From Tomitella cavernea (GTDB taxonomy: Bacteria > Actinomycetota > Actinomycetes > Mycobacteriales > Mycobacteriaceae): a DNA stretch of 64,000 nucleotides. The stretch spans positions 26,439 to 90,438 of the forward strand of contig NZ_JAENKO010000011.1 in assembly GCF_016599145.1 (NCBI RefSeq), written 5' to 3'. Of this stretch, positions 26,528 through 34,336 are shown in pieces. A program made the translations under genes and the position numbers. The notes under the pieces are model-generated. The model was given only the letters and a program-made list of their open reading frames with translations, made no database searches and was not told where the DNA came from. The number at the start of each line of letters is the position of its first letter. The stretch's first letter is position 1.

Positions 26528-26545
26528 AGTGTACGGATGTGCACT
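26528..26545. promoter_or_regulatory. FabR/DesT-like operator
   Basis: AGTGTAC-GGAT-GTGCACT, 18 bp with one arm mismatch. It lies between the divergent TetR and desaturase-operon genes. Confidence 0.6.
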
Positions 26546-26646
26546 GAAAATTGGTGATCGCATTCCGGTGGTGACACGGAATCGCCGATGTCCCTGTGCG
26601 GGTGCGCGGTGACGACATGCCGTGAGGGGCGGCAGGAGGGTGTGGC

Positions 26647-27762
26647 ATGACGGAGATACTCCCAGTTGGAACACGAAGGCTGCCTAAGTTTCGGCGATTG
26701 CTGGGTCTGGTCGAGGCGATGACGACGCCGCATGGGATCGATCGGTACACCGAACTGGTCGCGCCGACGGTGACGGTGAACGACCTGCGGGCGATCGTTA
26801 CGAGTGTTCGCCGTGAGGGTGATCATTCGGTGGCTCTGGAGCTGCGGCCCACGCGGCAGTGGCGGGGCTTCCGCGCCGGGCAGTTCGTGCGGGTGGGGGT
26901 GGTGGTCGACGGCGTGCGGCACACGCGCTGCTTCTCCCCGTGCAGCTCCGAACACAAGGCAGGCGGCCGGCTGGAACTCACGGTGAAGGCGCACCCGTCG
27001 GGACTCGTCTCGCGGGAACTGCTGGCGCGGGCGCGGCCCGGTCTCATGGTGGACCTGGGCCAGGCCGCCGGTGAGTTCCGCCTCCCGCGGCCTAGGCCGC
27101 GGGACATCGTCCTCATCAGCGCCGGCAGCGGGATCACCCCGGTGCTCGCGATGCTGCGGACCCTGGTCGACGAACGTCACGAAGGCCGCGTGGCCTTCCT
27201 GCACTACGTCCGCCGACCGGACGAGCTTGTGCACGCGCAGGAGCTGCGCAGGCTTGCGGCGGCACGCGGGGTGACCGTGATCGTGGGCTGCACGGCGGCG
27301 GACGGGGCCGGTGACGTGGACGGTCACTTCAGTGCCGCGCACCTGGCGCAGGCGGCACCGTGGGCGCGCGGTGCGCAGACATACCTGTGCGGGCCGGCGC
27401 GGATGATGGCGGCCGTACGGGAGGTCTACGACGGCATGGGCCTCGGGGACGGCCTGCACACGGAGGCGTTCGACTCGGCGCCCGCAGCCGTCCCGTCCGA
27501 CGACGAGGTGCACGGCACCGTGACCTTCTCCGCCTCGTGCGTCGACGCCGCGAACACCGGCGATGTGCTGCTGGAACAGGCCGAGGCTGCGGGCTTGAGC
27601 CCCGAGTACGGCTGCCGCATGGGCATCTGTTTCTCCTGCACGGCAGTACGCCGCTCGGGCAGCACGCGCAATGCGCTCACCGGCGAGGCGGACGCCGAAC
27701 CCGACCAGCCCATCCAGCTGTGCATCAACAGGCCCGTCGGCGACGTCGACATCGTCATCTGA
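26647..27762 (+). CDS. Ferredoxin--NAD(P)H reductase partner of the desaturase (Rv3230c-like)
   Basis: 371 aa. The FAD domain (residues 40-150) has the flavin motif RCFSPCSS. The NAD(P)H domain has SAGSGITPVLAMLRTL and CGPARMM. A C-terminal plant-type 2Fe-2S domain has CRMGICFSC plus a distal Cys (QLCIN). This layout matches the reductase that delivers electrons from NADPH to DesA3 in mycobacteria. The ATG at 26647 follows GGCAGGAGG. The desaturase begins 90 bp downstream in the same direction. Confidence 0.88.
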   Translation: MTEILPVGTRRLPKFRRLLGLVEAMTTPHGIDRYTELVAPTVTVNDLRAIVTSVRREGDHSVALELRPTRQWRGFRAGQFVRVGVVVDGVRHTRCFSPCSSEHKAGGRLELTVKAHPSGLVSRELLARARPGLMVDLGQAAGEFRLPRPRPRDIVLISAGSGITPVLAMLRTLVDERHEGRVAFLHYVRRPDELVHAQELRRLAAARGVTVIVGCTAADGAGDVDGHFSAAHLAQAAPWARGAQTYLCGPARMMAAVREVYDGMGLGDGLHTEAFDSAPAAVPSDDEVHGTVTFSASCVDAANTGDVLLEQAEAAGLSPEYGCRMGICFSCTAVRRSGSTRNALTGEADAEPDQPIQLCINRPVGDVDIVI

Positions 27763-27851
27763 CGTCAGGGTCGTGTGACGTGACGGTCATCTGACGCGTG
27801 TCGCAGCACTTACCGGAATCCGCCCCGCTCGATCATCGACGAGGAGAAGAC

Positions 27852-29048
27852 ATGTTTGCACTATTGGGTCCGCTGGGCCGGACGATCACCCGCCGAGATG
27901 CGGCCCGAAGCGACGAGACACCGCGGTCGGAAGCGGCCGATCCCGCCGTGCTCACCCGCGACGACGTCGAGGGGATCGGCCGCGAACTCGACGCGTTGCG
28001 CGCCGAGACGGTGGCGAAGCTCGGATCCGAGGACCGCGAGTACATCTACAACGTCATCAAGGCGCAGCGCGGGCTCGAGGTTGCCGGCCGCGCGGCGATG
28101 TACGCGCCGTTCCTGCCGCCGGTGTGGCTGGCTGGCGTCGGCGCGCTGAGTCTGTCGAAGATCCTCGACAACATGGAGATCGGCCACAACGTCATGCACG
28201 GCCAGTACGACTGGATGCGCGAGCGTGGCCTGAGCTCCCGGGAGTTCGAGTGGGACACCGTCTGCCCGGCGGACCAATGGCGCCACTCGCACAACTACAT
28301 GCACCACACCTTCACCAACATCGTGGGCAAGGACCGCGACATCGGCTACGGCATCCTGCGCATGGACCCCGAGCAGAAGTGGAATCTCTACCATCTGGGC
28401 AACCCGGTGTGGGCCACGCTGCTGATGGTGCTGTTCGAGTGGGGCGTGATGCTGCACGACCTGGAGATCGAGAACGTGGTGCAGGGCAAGCGCGGCTGGG
28501 GGGACGTCAAGCCGCTCGCCGTCGGCTGGTGGCACAAGGCCGGCCGCCAGGTGCTCAAGGACTACGTGGTCTTCCCCGCGCTGTCGGGTCCGTTCTTCGT
28601 CACCACGCTGGTGGGCAACGGCGCCGCGAACATCGTCCGCAACCTGTGGGCGTACTCGATCATCTTCTGCGGCCACTTCCCCACGGGCGTGGCGTCGTTC
28701 AGCGAGGAGGAGACGGCAGACGAGAGCAAGGGCGAGTGGTATGTGCGGCAGATGCTCGGCTCCGCGAACATCTCCGGCAGCCCCCTGTTCCACATCCTGT
28801 CCGGCAACCTGTCGCACCAGATCGAGCATCACCTGTTCCCCGATCTGCCCGCGCACCGTTATCCCGAGCTTGCCCCGAGGGTGGAGGACATCTGCCGGCG
28901 CTACGGCCTGCCGTACAACACCGGCGGATTCTTCCGGCAGGTCGGCTCCGTCTGGGGCAAGATATTCCGCTTCGCGCTGCCGAACACGCTGGTCGGGCGG
29001 CCGAAGGTGCCCGAGGTGGTGATCGAGCGGTCCGCCCGTGCGGCATGA
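27852..29048 (+). CDS. desA3: Stearoyl-CoA delta-9 desaturase (DesA3-type)
   Basis: 398 aa. The three histidine boxes of membrane acyl-CoA desaturases are present: HNVMHGQYDW, HSHNYMHHTFTN and HQIEHHLFPDL, with four hydrophobic helices between. It introduces a cis double bond into stearoyl-CoA using electrons from the adjacent reductase. ATG 27852 is preferred because GAGGAG lies six bases upstream; an in-frame GTG at 27798 has no such site. A perfect 14-bp palindrome follows the stop as terminator. Confidence 0.9.
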   Translation: MFALLGPLGRTITRRDAARSDETPRSEAADPAVLTRDDVEGIGRELDALRAETVAKLGSEDREYIYNVIKAQRGLEVAGRAAMYAPFLPPVWLAGVGALSLSKILDNMEIGHNVMHGQYDWMRERGLSSREFEWDTVCPADQWRHSHNYMHHTFTNIVGKDRDIGYGILRMDPEQKWNLYHLGNPVWATLLMVLFEWGVMLHDLEIENVVQGKRGWGDVKPLAVGWWHKAGRQVLKDYVVFPALSGPFFVTTLVGNGAANIVRNLWAYSIIFCGHFPTGVASFSEEETADESKGEWYVRQMLGSANISGSPLFHILSGNLSHQIEHHLFPDLPAHRYPELAPRVEDICRRYGLPYNTGGFFRQVGSVWGKIFRFALPNTLVGRPKVPEVVIERSARAA

Positions 29049-29062
29049 TGGTGCCGACAGGC

Positions 29063-29090
29063 CCGCATCCCGCCGGCCGGCGGGATGCGG
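29063..29090 (+). terminator. Terminator of the desaturase operon
   Basis: Perfect palindrome with arms CCGCATCCCGCCGG and CCGGCGGGATGCGG, 14 bp after the stop. Confidence 0.7.
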
Positions 29091-29110
29091 AATGACGGGA
29101 GGGGTGCGTG

Positions 29111-29317
29111 ATGGTCGGCAAGTTCGAATCGCGTAAGGACATCGCGCAGGAGCTGACGGAGTCGACCGCGGTGCGGGTGGGGCGGATCGCCACCATCATC
29201 ACCACGTGCGTCCGTGACGTGGCCCGCGAGGTGGGCGACATGCTCACCGACGGCCTGGAGTTGCGCGACGCGGCGAAGAAGGCGCGCGAGGACGGCCGCG
29301 ACGACGACCTGAGTTAG
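29111..29317 (+). CDS. Small conserved-looking hypothetical protein
   Basis: 68 aa from ATG 29111, with GGGAGGGG six bases upstream. Mostly helical and amphipathic (VRVGRIATIITTCVRDVAREVGDMLTDGLELRDAAKKA), ending in an acidic/basic tail. No signal peptide or clear membrane helix, and not recognised. It starts 20 bp after the desaturase terminator and ends 4 bp from the convergent macro-domain gene. Confidence 0.6.
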   Translation: MVGKFESRKDIAQELTESTAVRVGRIATIITTCVRDVAREVGDMLTDGLELRDAAKKAREDGRDDDLS

Positions 29318-29321
29318 CGGG

Positions 29322-29861
29322 TCAGCGCTGGCGGAGCCGGCGCATCAGCTCGGCCACCGGCTCGTCGAAGGCCACCAGTGTCACGGCCTCGACGGCGGTG
29401 GTGGCCGCGCGGATCGCCGAGAACGCCTGCGTCACCGCATCATCGACCGGCCAGCCGTAGGCGCCCGCCGAGATCAGTGGGAACGCCACTGTGCGCGCGC
29501 CCAGCCCGTCGGCGACGGCCAGGCTGTCCGCGTAGCACGACCGCAGCAGTGCCGCCTGGTGCTCACCGCCGGCCGAGTCGTATACGGGGCCCACGGTGTG
29601 GATCACCCACCGCGCCGGCAGGTCGCCTGCGGTGGTGGCCACGGCCTGTCCCGAGGGGAGCCCGTCGGGAAGTGAGGTGCGCAGCAGTTCGCGGCATGCG
29701 GCGAGGATCCGGGGTCCGCCCGCGCGGTGGATCGCGCCGTCGACGCCACCGCCGCCGAGCAGCGACGAGTTCGCGGCGTTGACCACGGCGTCGACCCGGA
29801 TCCGGGTGATATCGCCCCGGACCACCTCGATCACGGGCGCGCCCCGGCCGCCGTCGTGCAT
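29322..29861 (-). CDS. Macro-domain ADP-ribose hydrolase (MacroD/YmdB type)
   Basis: 179 aa, a single macro domain. Markers are GDITRIRVDAVVNAANSSLLGGGGVDGAIHRAGG (ADP-ribose loop 1), GDLPARWVIHTVGP and FPLISAGAYGWPVDDA (loop 2). It removes or binds ADP-ribose, or hydrolyses O-acetyl-ADP-ribose, in the cytoplasm. The ATG at 29861 precedes ten residues before the domain. No ADP-ribosyltransferase gene lies nearby. Confidence 0.88.
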   Translation of the reverse strand: MHDGGRGAPVIEVVRGDITRIRVDAVVNAANSSLLGGGGVDGAIHRAGGPRILAACRELLRTSLPDGLPSGQAVATTAGDLPARWVIHTVGPVYDSAGGEHQAALLRSCYADSLAVADGLGARTVAFPLISAGAYGWPVDDAVTQAFSAIRAATTAVEAVTLVAFDEPVAELMRRLRQR

Positions 29862-29910
29862 CCCGGGCCACCTCCTGACTGCCCTCCCCCGTCTGCGCGT
29901 CGGGGACCGC

Positions 29911-30129
29911 TCAGTTGCCCCTGTACCGTTTTCTACCCGTGAGCAGGCCGATCAGCCACCCGATGGCGAGGACGATCAGCAGGATCAGCCAGGTGGGCCC
30001 GCTCAAGTGCAACCCGTACAGCGTGATGCTGGCCGTGTTCGTGTTGGTGAACACGAACACGATGGCGAGGACGGCCAGGACAAGGCCGAGCCACTGCGCG
30101 AAGCTGATCTTCGAGAGCAGGTTCTTCAT
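29911..30129 (-). CDS. LapA-domain (DUF1049) small membrane protein
   Basis: 72 aa with two membrane helices (QWLGLVLAVLAIVFVF and TWLILLIVLAIGWLIGLL) separated by the family loop NTNTASITLYGLHLSGP. A short basic tail ends the protein. LapA-type proteins are inner-membrane envelope factors of ill-defined role. It lies 19 bp after the stop of the SHOCT protein gene, so the two are probably co-transcribed. Confidence 0.75.
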   Translation of the reverse strand: MKNLLSKISFAQWLGLVLAVLAIVFVFTNTNTASITLYGLHLSGPTWLILLIVLAIGWLIGLLTGRKRYRGN

Positions 30130-30148
30130 CGCGCCACCGTTCCACGTG

Positions 30149-30526
30149 TCACGCCAGAGCCTTGGTCTTGATCGTGTCGAACTCGTCCTGGGAGATCGTG
30201 CCGTCGTCCAGCAGGGCCTTGGCGTCGGCGATCTGCTGGGCCGGACCTGTCTGCTGCACCACGTTGCGGATGTAGTCGTCCTGCGCGTTCTTGGCGGCCG
30301 CGATCGCCTCGCGCTGGCGCTCGGCCATGCCCTGGCCGCGGGCCACCAAGTACACCAAGGCGGTGAGCAGCGGGAAGATGAACATGCAGATCACCCAGAC
30401 GGCTTTCCACCATCCGCTGAGCTTATGGTCGCGGAACAGGTCCGTGATGATGGTCCACAGGACCATGAGGTAGCACACGAACGCGAAGACCACGATGATG
30501 AGCCAGATGGATTCCCAGAACGACAT
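30149..30526 (-). CDS. Two-helix membrane protein with SHOCT domain
   Basis: 125 aa. It has an N-terminal phospholipase-D-nuclease-N-like pair of membrane helices (SIWLIIVVFAFVCYLMVLW and WWKAVWVICMFIFPLLTALVYL). A coiled linker follows, then a C-terminal SHOCT motif (IADAKALLDDGTISQDEFDTIKTKALA). SHOCT pieces mediate oligomerisation in many small membrane proteins. ATG 30526 has GGGGAG upstream. Divergent from htpG across 269 bp. Confidence 0.75.
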   Translation of the reverse strand: MSFWESIWLIIVVFAFVCYLMVLWTIITDLFRDHKLSGWWKAVWVICMFIFPLLTALVYLVARGQGMAERQREAIAAAKNAQDDYIRNVVQQTGPAQQIADAKALLDDGTISQDEFDTIKTKALA

Positions 30527-30795
30527 GTTCAGAACTCCCCGATCGAACTGAATGTTACTGATGTGATCCAAGCACAATCGTCGGCGATTCGGGACGGTTC
30601 GGCTGCCGGAGGCCGTCGATCGGCGGATTTCCGTGAAGGGCGCTGCCCCGTCGGCGACAAGGGCCGGTCCCCGCGGCGGTAGCGACGGGGGTGCGCGCTA
30701 ACATGCCGGGCGTCGGCGCGTGCGCGAGTCCGCACGTGCGACGACGCGCAGGCAGGACAGTGCAGGCAGGACAGTTCGGTCGAAAGGACAATCCC

Positions 30796-32868
30796 GTGGC
30801 CCCCTCGGTGGAAACCCGCGAGTTCCAGGCGCAGTCGCGCCAGCTCCTGGATCTGATGATCCACTCGATCTACACCAACAAGGATTCGTTCCTGCGGGAG
30901 CTCATCTCGAACTCCTCCGACGCGCTCGACAAGCTCCGGCTGGCCGCCTTCCAGGACAAGGACCTGGACGTCGATACGTCCGACCTGCACATCGAGGTGA
31001 TCGCGGACCCGGAGGCGCGCACGCTGACGGTGCGCGACAACGGCATCGGGATGACCCACGACGAGGTCGTCGACCTCATCGGCACCCTGGCGAAGTCCGG
31101 CACCGGGCAGCTGCGCGAGGCGCTCGCCGCCGCCGAGGAGGCCAAGGACGCGGACAACCCCGCGGCGGCGGAGGCGCTGATCGGGCAGTTCGGCATCGGG
31201 TTCTACTCCACCTTCATGGTGGCCGACACGGTCACGCTGGTTTCGCGCAAGGCGGGCGAGGACGCCGGCACCAAGTGGCAGTCGCGCGGCGAGGACACCT
31301 ACACCATCGAGGGCGAGGCCGACGCGCCGCAGGGCACCTCCGTCACGCTGGACCTCAAGCCGGCCGACGACGAGAACCACCTGTTCGACTACACCTCCGA
31401 GCAGACGCTGACCGGCATCATCAAGCGGCATTCGGACTTCATCGCGTGGCCGATCCGCATGGAGAAGACGGTGCCCGCGCCGCCGCCCGAGGAGGGTGAG
31501 GAGCAGGGCGAGCCGACGCGCGAGGTCGTCACCGTCAACTCGCAGAAGGCGCTGTGGACGCGCCCTCGCAGCGAGGTCACCGACGAGGAGTACGCCGAGT
31601 TCTACCGGCACGTCAGCCACGGCTGGGACTCCCCGCTCGAGGTCATCCCCATGAAGGCGGAGGGGACCTTCGAATACCAGGCGCTGCTGTTCATTCCCTC
31701 GCAGGCGCCGTTCGACCTGTTCCAGCGCGAGCACAGCCGCGGGGTGCAGCTGTACGTCAAGCGCGTGTTCATCATGGACGACTGCGAAGAACTCATGCCG
31801 GAGTACCTGCGCTTCGTCAAGGGCGTCGTGGACGCGCAGGACCTGTCGCTCAACGTCTCCCGCGAGATCCTCCAGCAGGACCGCCAGGTGCGCCGGATCC
31901 AGAAGGGCCTGGTGCGCAAGGTCCTGTCCACGATCGCCGAGATGCAGGACAAGCGGCCCGACGACTACGCGACGTTCTGGGAGCAGTTCGGCCGCGTGCT
32001 CAAAGAGGGGCTGCTCTCCGACGCCGACAACCAGAAGAAGATCCTCGAGGTCTCCTCGTTCCAGTCCACGCACACCGCGGCGGACGCCGACGGGGCCACG
32101 GCGGACGCCGACGGGGCCACGGCGGACGCCGACGGGGCCACGGCGGACGCCGACGGGGCCACGGCGGACGCCGACGGGGAAGGGGCGGGCGACGCCGCAC
32201 CGGCGCGCACCACGCTCGCCGGGTACATCGAGCGGGCCGGTGCCGACCAGGACGTCGTCTACTACATGACCGGCGAATCGCGGCAGGCCGTGGAGAACTC
32301 CCCGCACATGGAGGCCTTCCGTGCCAAGGGCGTCGAGGTGCTCATCCTCACCGACCCCGTCGACGAGGTCTGGGTGGACGCGGTCCAGGACTTCGACGGC
32401 AAGCGCTTCCAGTCGATCGCCAAGGGCGAAGTGGACCTGGACACCGAGGACGAGCGCAAGGCCGCGGAAGAGGAGCGCGAGAAGCGCTCCGGCGAGTTCG
32501 CGGGGCTCACCGGATGGATGCAGGAGCTGCTCTCCGAGGATGTCAAGGAGGTGCGGCTGTCCACGCGTCTCACCGCATCGCCGGCGTGCGTGGTGGGCGA
32601 CACGTTCGATATCACCCCGCAGCTGGAGAAGATGTACCGGGCGATGGGGCAGGAACTTCCGCAGATGAAGCGGATCCTCGAGATCAACCCCACCCACCCG
32701 CTGGTGACAGGCCTGCGCGCCGCGCACGAATCGCGCCCGGACGATGCCGGTCTTGCGGACACCGCGCACCTGGTCTACGGGATGGCGGTGCTGGCAGAGG
32801 GCGGCGAGCTGTCCGACCCGGCCGCGTTCGCCAAACTGCTGGGCGACAAGCTGTCCTCGTCGCTGTAG
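30796..32868 (+). CDS. htpG: Hsp90 chaperone HtpG with tandem-repeat insertion
   Basis: 690 aa, about 50 longer than usual. GHKL ATPase markers are NSSDALDKLR, DNGIGMTHDEVVDLIGTLAKSGT and IGQFGIGFYSTFM. The middle and dimerisation domains follow (GVQLYVKRVFIMDDCEELMPEYLRF, NVSREILQQ). GTG 30796 is chosen because GAAAGGA lies 8 bases upstream and VAPSVETREFQAQ starts the family sequence. An acidic insertion of ADADGAT repeats (codons at 32080-32184) sits before ARTTLAGYIERAG in the middle domain. It does not break the frame. Cytoplasmic stress chaperone; no HrcA or HspR box was found. Confidence 0.95.
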   Translation: MAPSVETREFQAQSRQLLDLMIHSIYTNKDSFLRELISNSSDALDKLRLAAFQDKDLDVDTSDLHIEVIADPEARTLTVRDNGIGMTHDEVVDLIGTLAKSGTGQLREALAAAEEAKDADNPAAAEALIGQFGIGFYSTFMVADTVTLVSRKAGEDAGTKWQSRGEDTYTIEGEADAPQGTSVTLDLKPADDENHLFDYTSEQTLTGIIKRHSDFIAWPIRMEKTVPAPPPEEGEEQGEPTREVVTVNSQKALWTRPRSEVTDEEYAEFYRHVSHGWDSPLEVIPMKAEGTFEYQALLFIPSQAPFDLFQREHSRGVQLYVKRVFIMDDCEELMPEYLRFVKGVVDAQDLSLNVSREILQQDRQVRRIQKGLVRKVLSTIAEMQDKRPDDYATFWEQFGRVLKEGLLSDADNQKKILEVSSFQSTHTAADADGATADADGATADADGATADADGATADADGEGAGDAAPARTTLAGYIERAGADQDVVYYMTGESRQAVENSPHMEAFRAKGVEVLILTDPVDEVWVDAVQDFDGKRFQSIAKGEVDLDTEDERKAAEEEREKRSGEFAGLTGWMQELLSEDVKEVRLSTRLTASPACVVGDTFDITPQLEKMYRAMGQELPQMKRILEINPTHPLVTGLRAAHESRPDDAGLADTAHLVYGMAVLAEGGELSDPAAFAKLLGDKLSSSL
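32080..32184. repeat. 21-bp tandem repeat inside htpG
   Basis: Four identical 21-bp units start at 32080, 32101, 32122 and 32143, with a fifth partial unit at 32164. They encode Ala-Asp-Ala-Asp-Gly-Ala-Thr. Copy number changes keep the frame. Confidence 0.95.
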
Positions 32869-32957
32869 CCGCATCGGCGCTGCGTACGATCGCGCGTGGG
32901 CTCGCCGACGGTTGTATGCGCAACGGGCGGAGGCCTGCGGGACAGGATGGAGGACCG

Positions 32958-33485
32958 ATGATCGGAGGATCGGGCGCGGCCGGCGCGCCGTCCTGCGCGC
33001 TGACGGTGCGGGTGCCCATGCGCTATGAGGACATCACGCCGGCCATGCACGTGAGCAACGCCGCTGTGCTGGGCCTGATCGAGGAGGCCCGCAACCGGCT
33101 GCTCCGGTACGGCGCGGTCGACGCAGCGGGCACGCCCGCCGGCGGGCTGCTGGACGTGGACGGCGCGGACCGCGCGTACCTCATCGTGCAACAGACCATC
33201 GAGTACCCGGAGGAGGTGCGGTACTCCGTCGAACCGTTGCAGTTCGACTTCTGGATCGGCCACATCGGCCGGTCCAGTTTCACGCTCGATGCGGAGGTGC
33301 GCGCGGACGGGCACCCGCAGGTCGCGGTGCGCACGGAGTCCGTCGTCGTCATCACGGACCCCGGATTCACCGGCGCGGTGCCCATCGACGATGCGCTGCG
33401 CGGGCGGCTCGAGGCGCACCTGACCGAGCCCGTGCGGCTGCGTCCGCGCCCCGGCACCGCCGCGCTGTCCCCGGCGGCGCGATGA
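32958..33485 (+). CDS. Hotdog-fold acyl thioesterase (4HBT-like), first of a pair
   Basis: 175 aa. Hotdog features: VPMRYEDITPAMHVSNAAVLGLIEEARNRLL with the catalytic Asp/Asn region near the long helix, and LQFDFWIGHIGRSSFTLDAEV. ATG 32958 follows GGAGG. Its stop overlaps the next gene as ATGA. Acts on acyl-CoA or acyl-ACP; substrate unknown. First gene of an operon with a second thioesterase, an acyl-CoA synthetase and a spermidine-synthase-like protein. Confidence 0.75.
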   Translation: MIGGSGAAGAPSCALTVRVPMRYEDITPAMHVSNAAVLGLIEEARNRLLRYGAVDAAGTPAGGLLDVDGADRAYLIVQQTIEYPEEVRYSVEPLQFDFWIGHIGRSSFTLDAEVRADGHPQVAVRTESVVVITDPGFTGAVPIDDALRGRLEAHLTEPVRLRPRPGTAALSPAAR

Positions 33486-34276
33486 CAGGCGCGGCGGAAC
33501 GATCCGTGGTGGTGCCGCTGCAGCCCATGCCGGAGTCGGGGCCCATGTTCGAATGCCGCCGCCGGGTGCGCACGGGCGACGTGGACATGGACGAGCGCCT
33601 GCGACTGGACGGGGTCGCCCGCTTCCTGCAGGACATCGCTTTCGACCACATCGCGCAGATGCCCGGCGGCACCAACCCGGTGTGGGTGGTGCGCCGCAGC
33701 GTCATCGACGTGCACCGGCCGATCCCCTGGCACGCCGAGGTGCGCCTGCAGCGCTGGTGCTCGGCGATGTCCACCCGCTGGGCGACGATGCGGGTGCGGT
33801 TGACCAGCGAGGGGGACGCGGACAGCCCCGACGGTCTGATCGAGACGGAGGCGTTCTGGATCAGCATCAACCCGGAGACCGGCGCGCCCATGCGCATCAG
33901 CGATGAGCTGGAGGCCGACCTGCTCGCGCGCACCACCGAGCACCGGCTGCGCTGGCGGCCAATGCTCACCGGTACTGCGCCGGCGCTCGACGAGGGGGCG
34001 GAAGAGCGGGACTTCGCGCTGCGGGCGACGGACATCGACCCCATGCGGCACCTCAACAACGCCGTCTACCTGCACGCGGTGGAGGACCTGCTGACGCAGG
34101 ACCCGGCGCTGCGGTCGGCCCCGCACCGGGTGATCGTCGAGTATCTGCGGCCGGTGGAGCCCGGCGCGCCGCTGCGGGTGCGCACGGCGGCGTCCGGCGG
34201 CGGCGCGGGCCTGTGGTTCCTGGTCGGCGACGTCGAGCACGCGCGGGCGCACGTATTGCCCCTGTCTCTCGGCTGA
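33482..34276 (+). CDS. FatA-like acyl-ACP thioesterase (double hotdog)
   Basis: 264 aa. The N-terminal hotdog has VRTGDVDMDERLRLDGVARFLQDIAFDH and PVWVVRRSVIDVHRPIPWHAEVRLQRWCS; the C-terminal hotdog has DIDPMRHLNNAVYLHAVEDLL. This is the layout of plant-type acyl-ACP thioesterases found in mycobacteria. It probably releases free fatty acids. Translationally coupled to the thioesterase before it. The acyl-CoA synthetase 60 bp downstream could re-activate the released acid. Confidence 0.8.
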   Translation: MTGAAERSVVVPLQPMPESGPMFECRRRVRTGDVDMDERLRLDGVARFLQDIAFDHIAQMPGGTNPVWVVRRSVIDVHRPIPWHAEVRLQRWCSAMSTRWATMRVRLTSEGDADSPDGLIETEAFWISINPETGAPMRISDELEADLLARTTEHRLRWRPMLTGTAPALDEGAEERDFALRATDIDPMRHLNNAVYLHAVEDLLTQDPALRSAPHRVIVEYLRPVEPGAPLRVRTAASGGGAGLWFLVGDVEHARAHVLPLSLG

Positions 34277-34336
34277 CCCGGCTGCGCCTGACGCCCGGGT
34301 TCCCGCCGCTGCGCAACCCGGCTACGATCTGCGAAT

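Noticed and set aside
30527..30795. HrcA (CIRCE) or HspR (HAIR) operator before htpG
   Set aside because: Neither the GAGTGCTAA-type nor the CTTGAGT-type inverted repeat is present in this spacer.
30529..32874. 781-codon open frame antisense to htpG
   Set aside because: It is a GC-rich mirror frame with Arg/Gly/Asp-rich composition, no domain, and full overlap with the unmistakable htpG gene. Similar long antisense frames over the DMT, BCCT and Dpp genes were rejected for the same reason.
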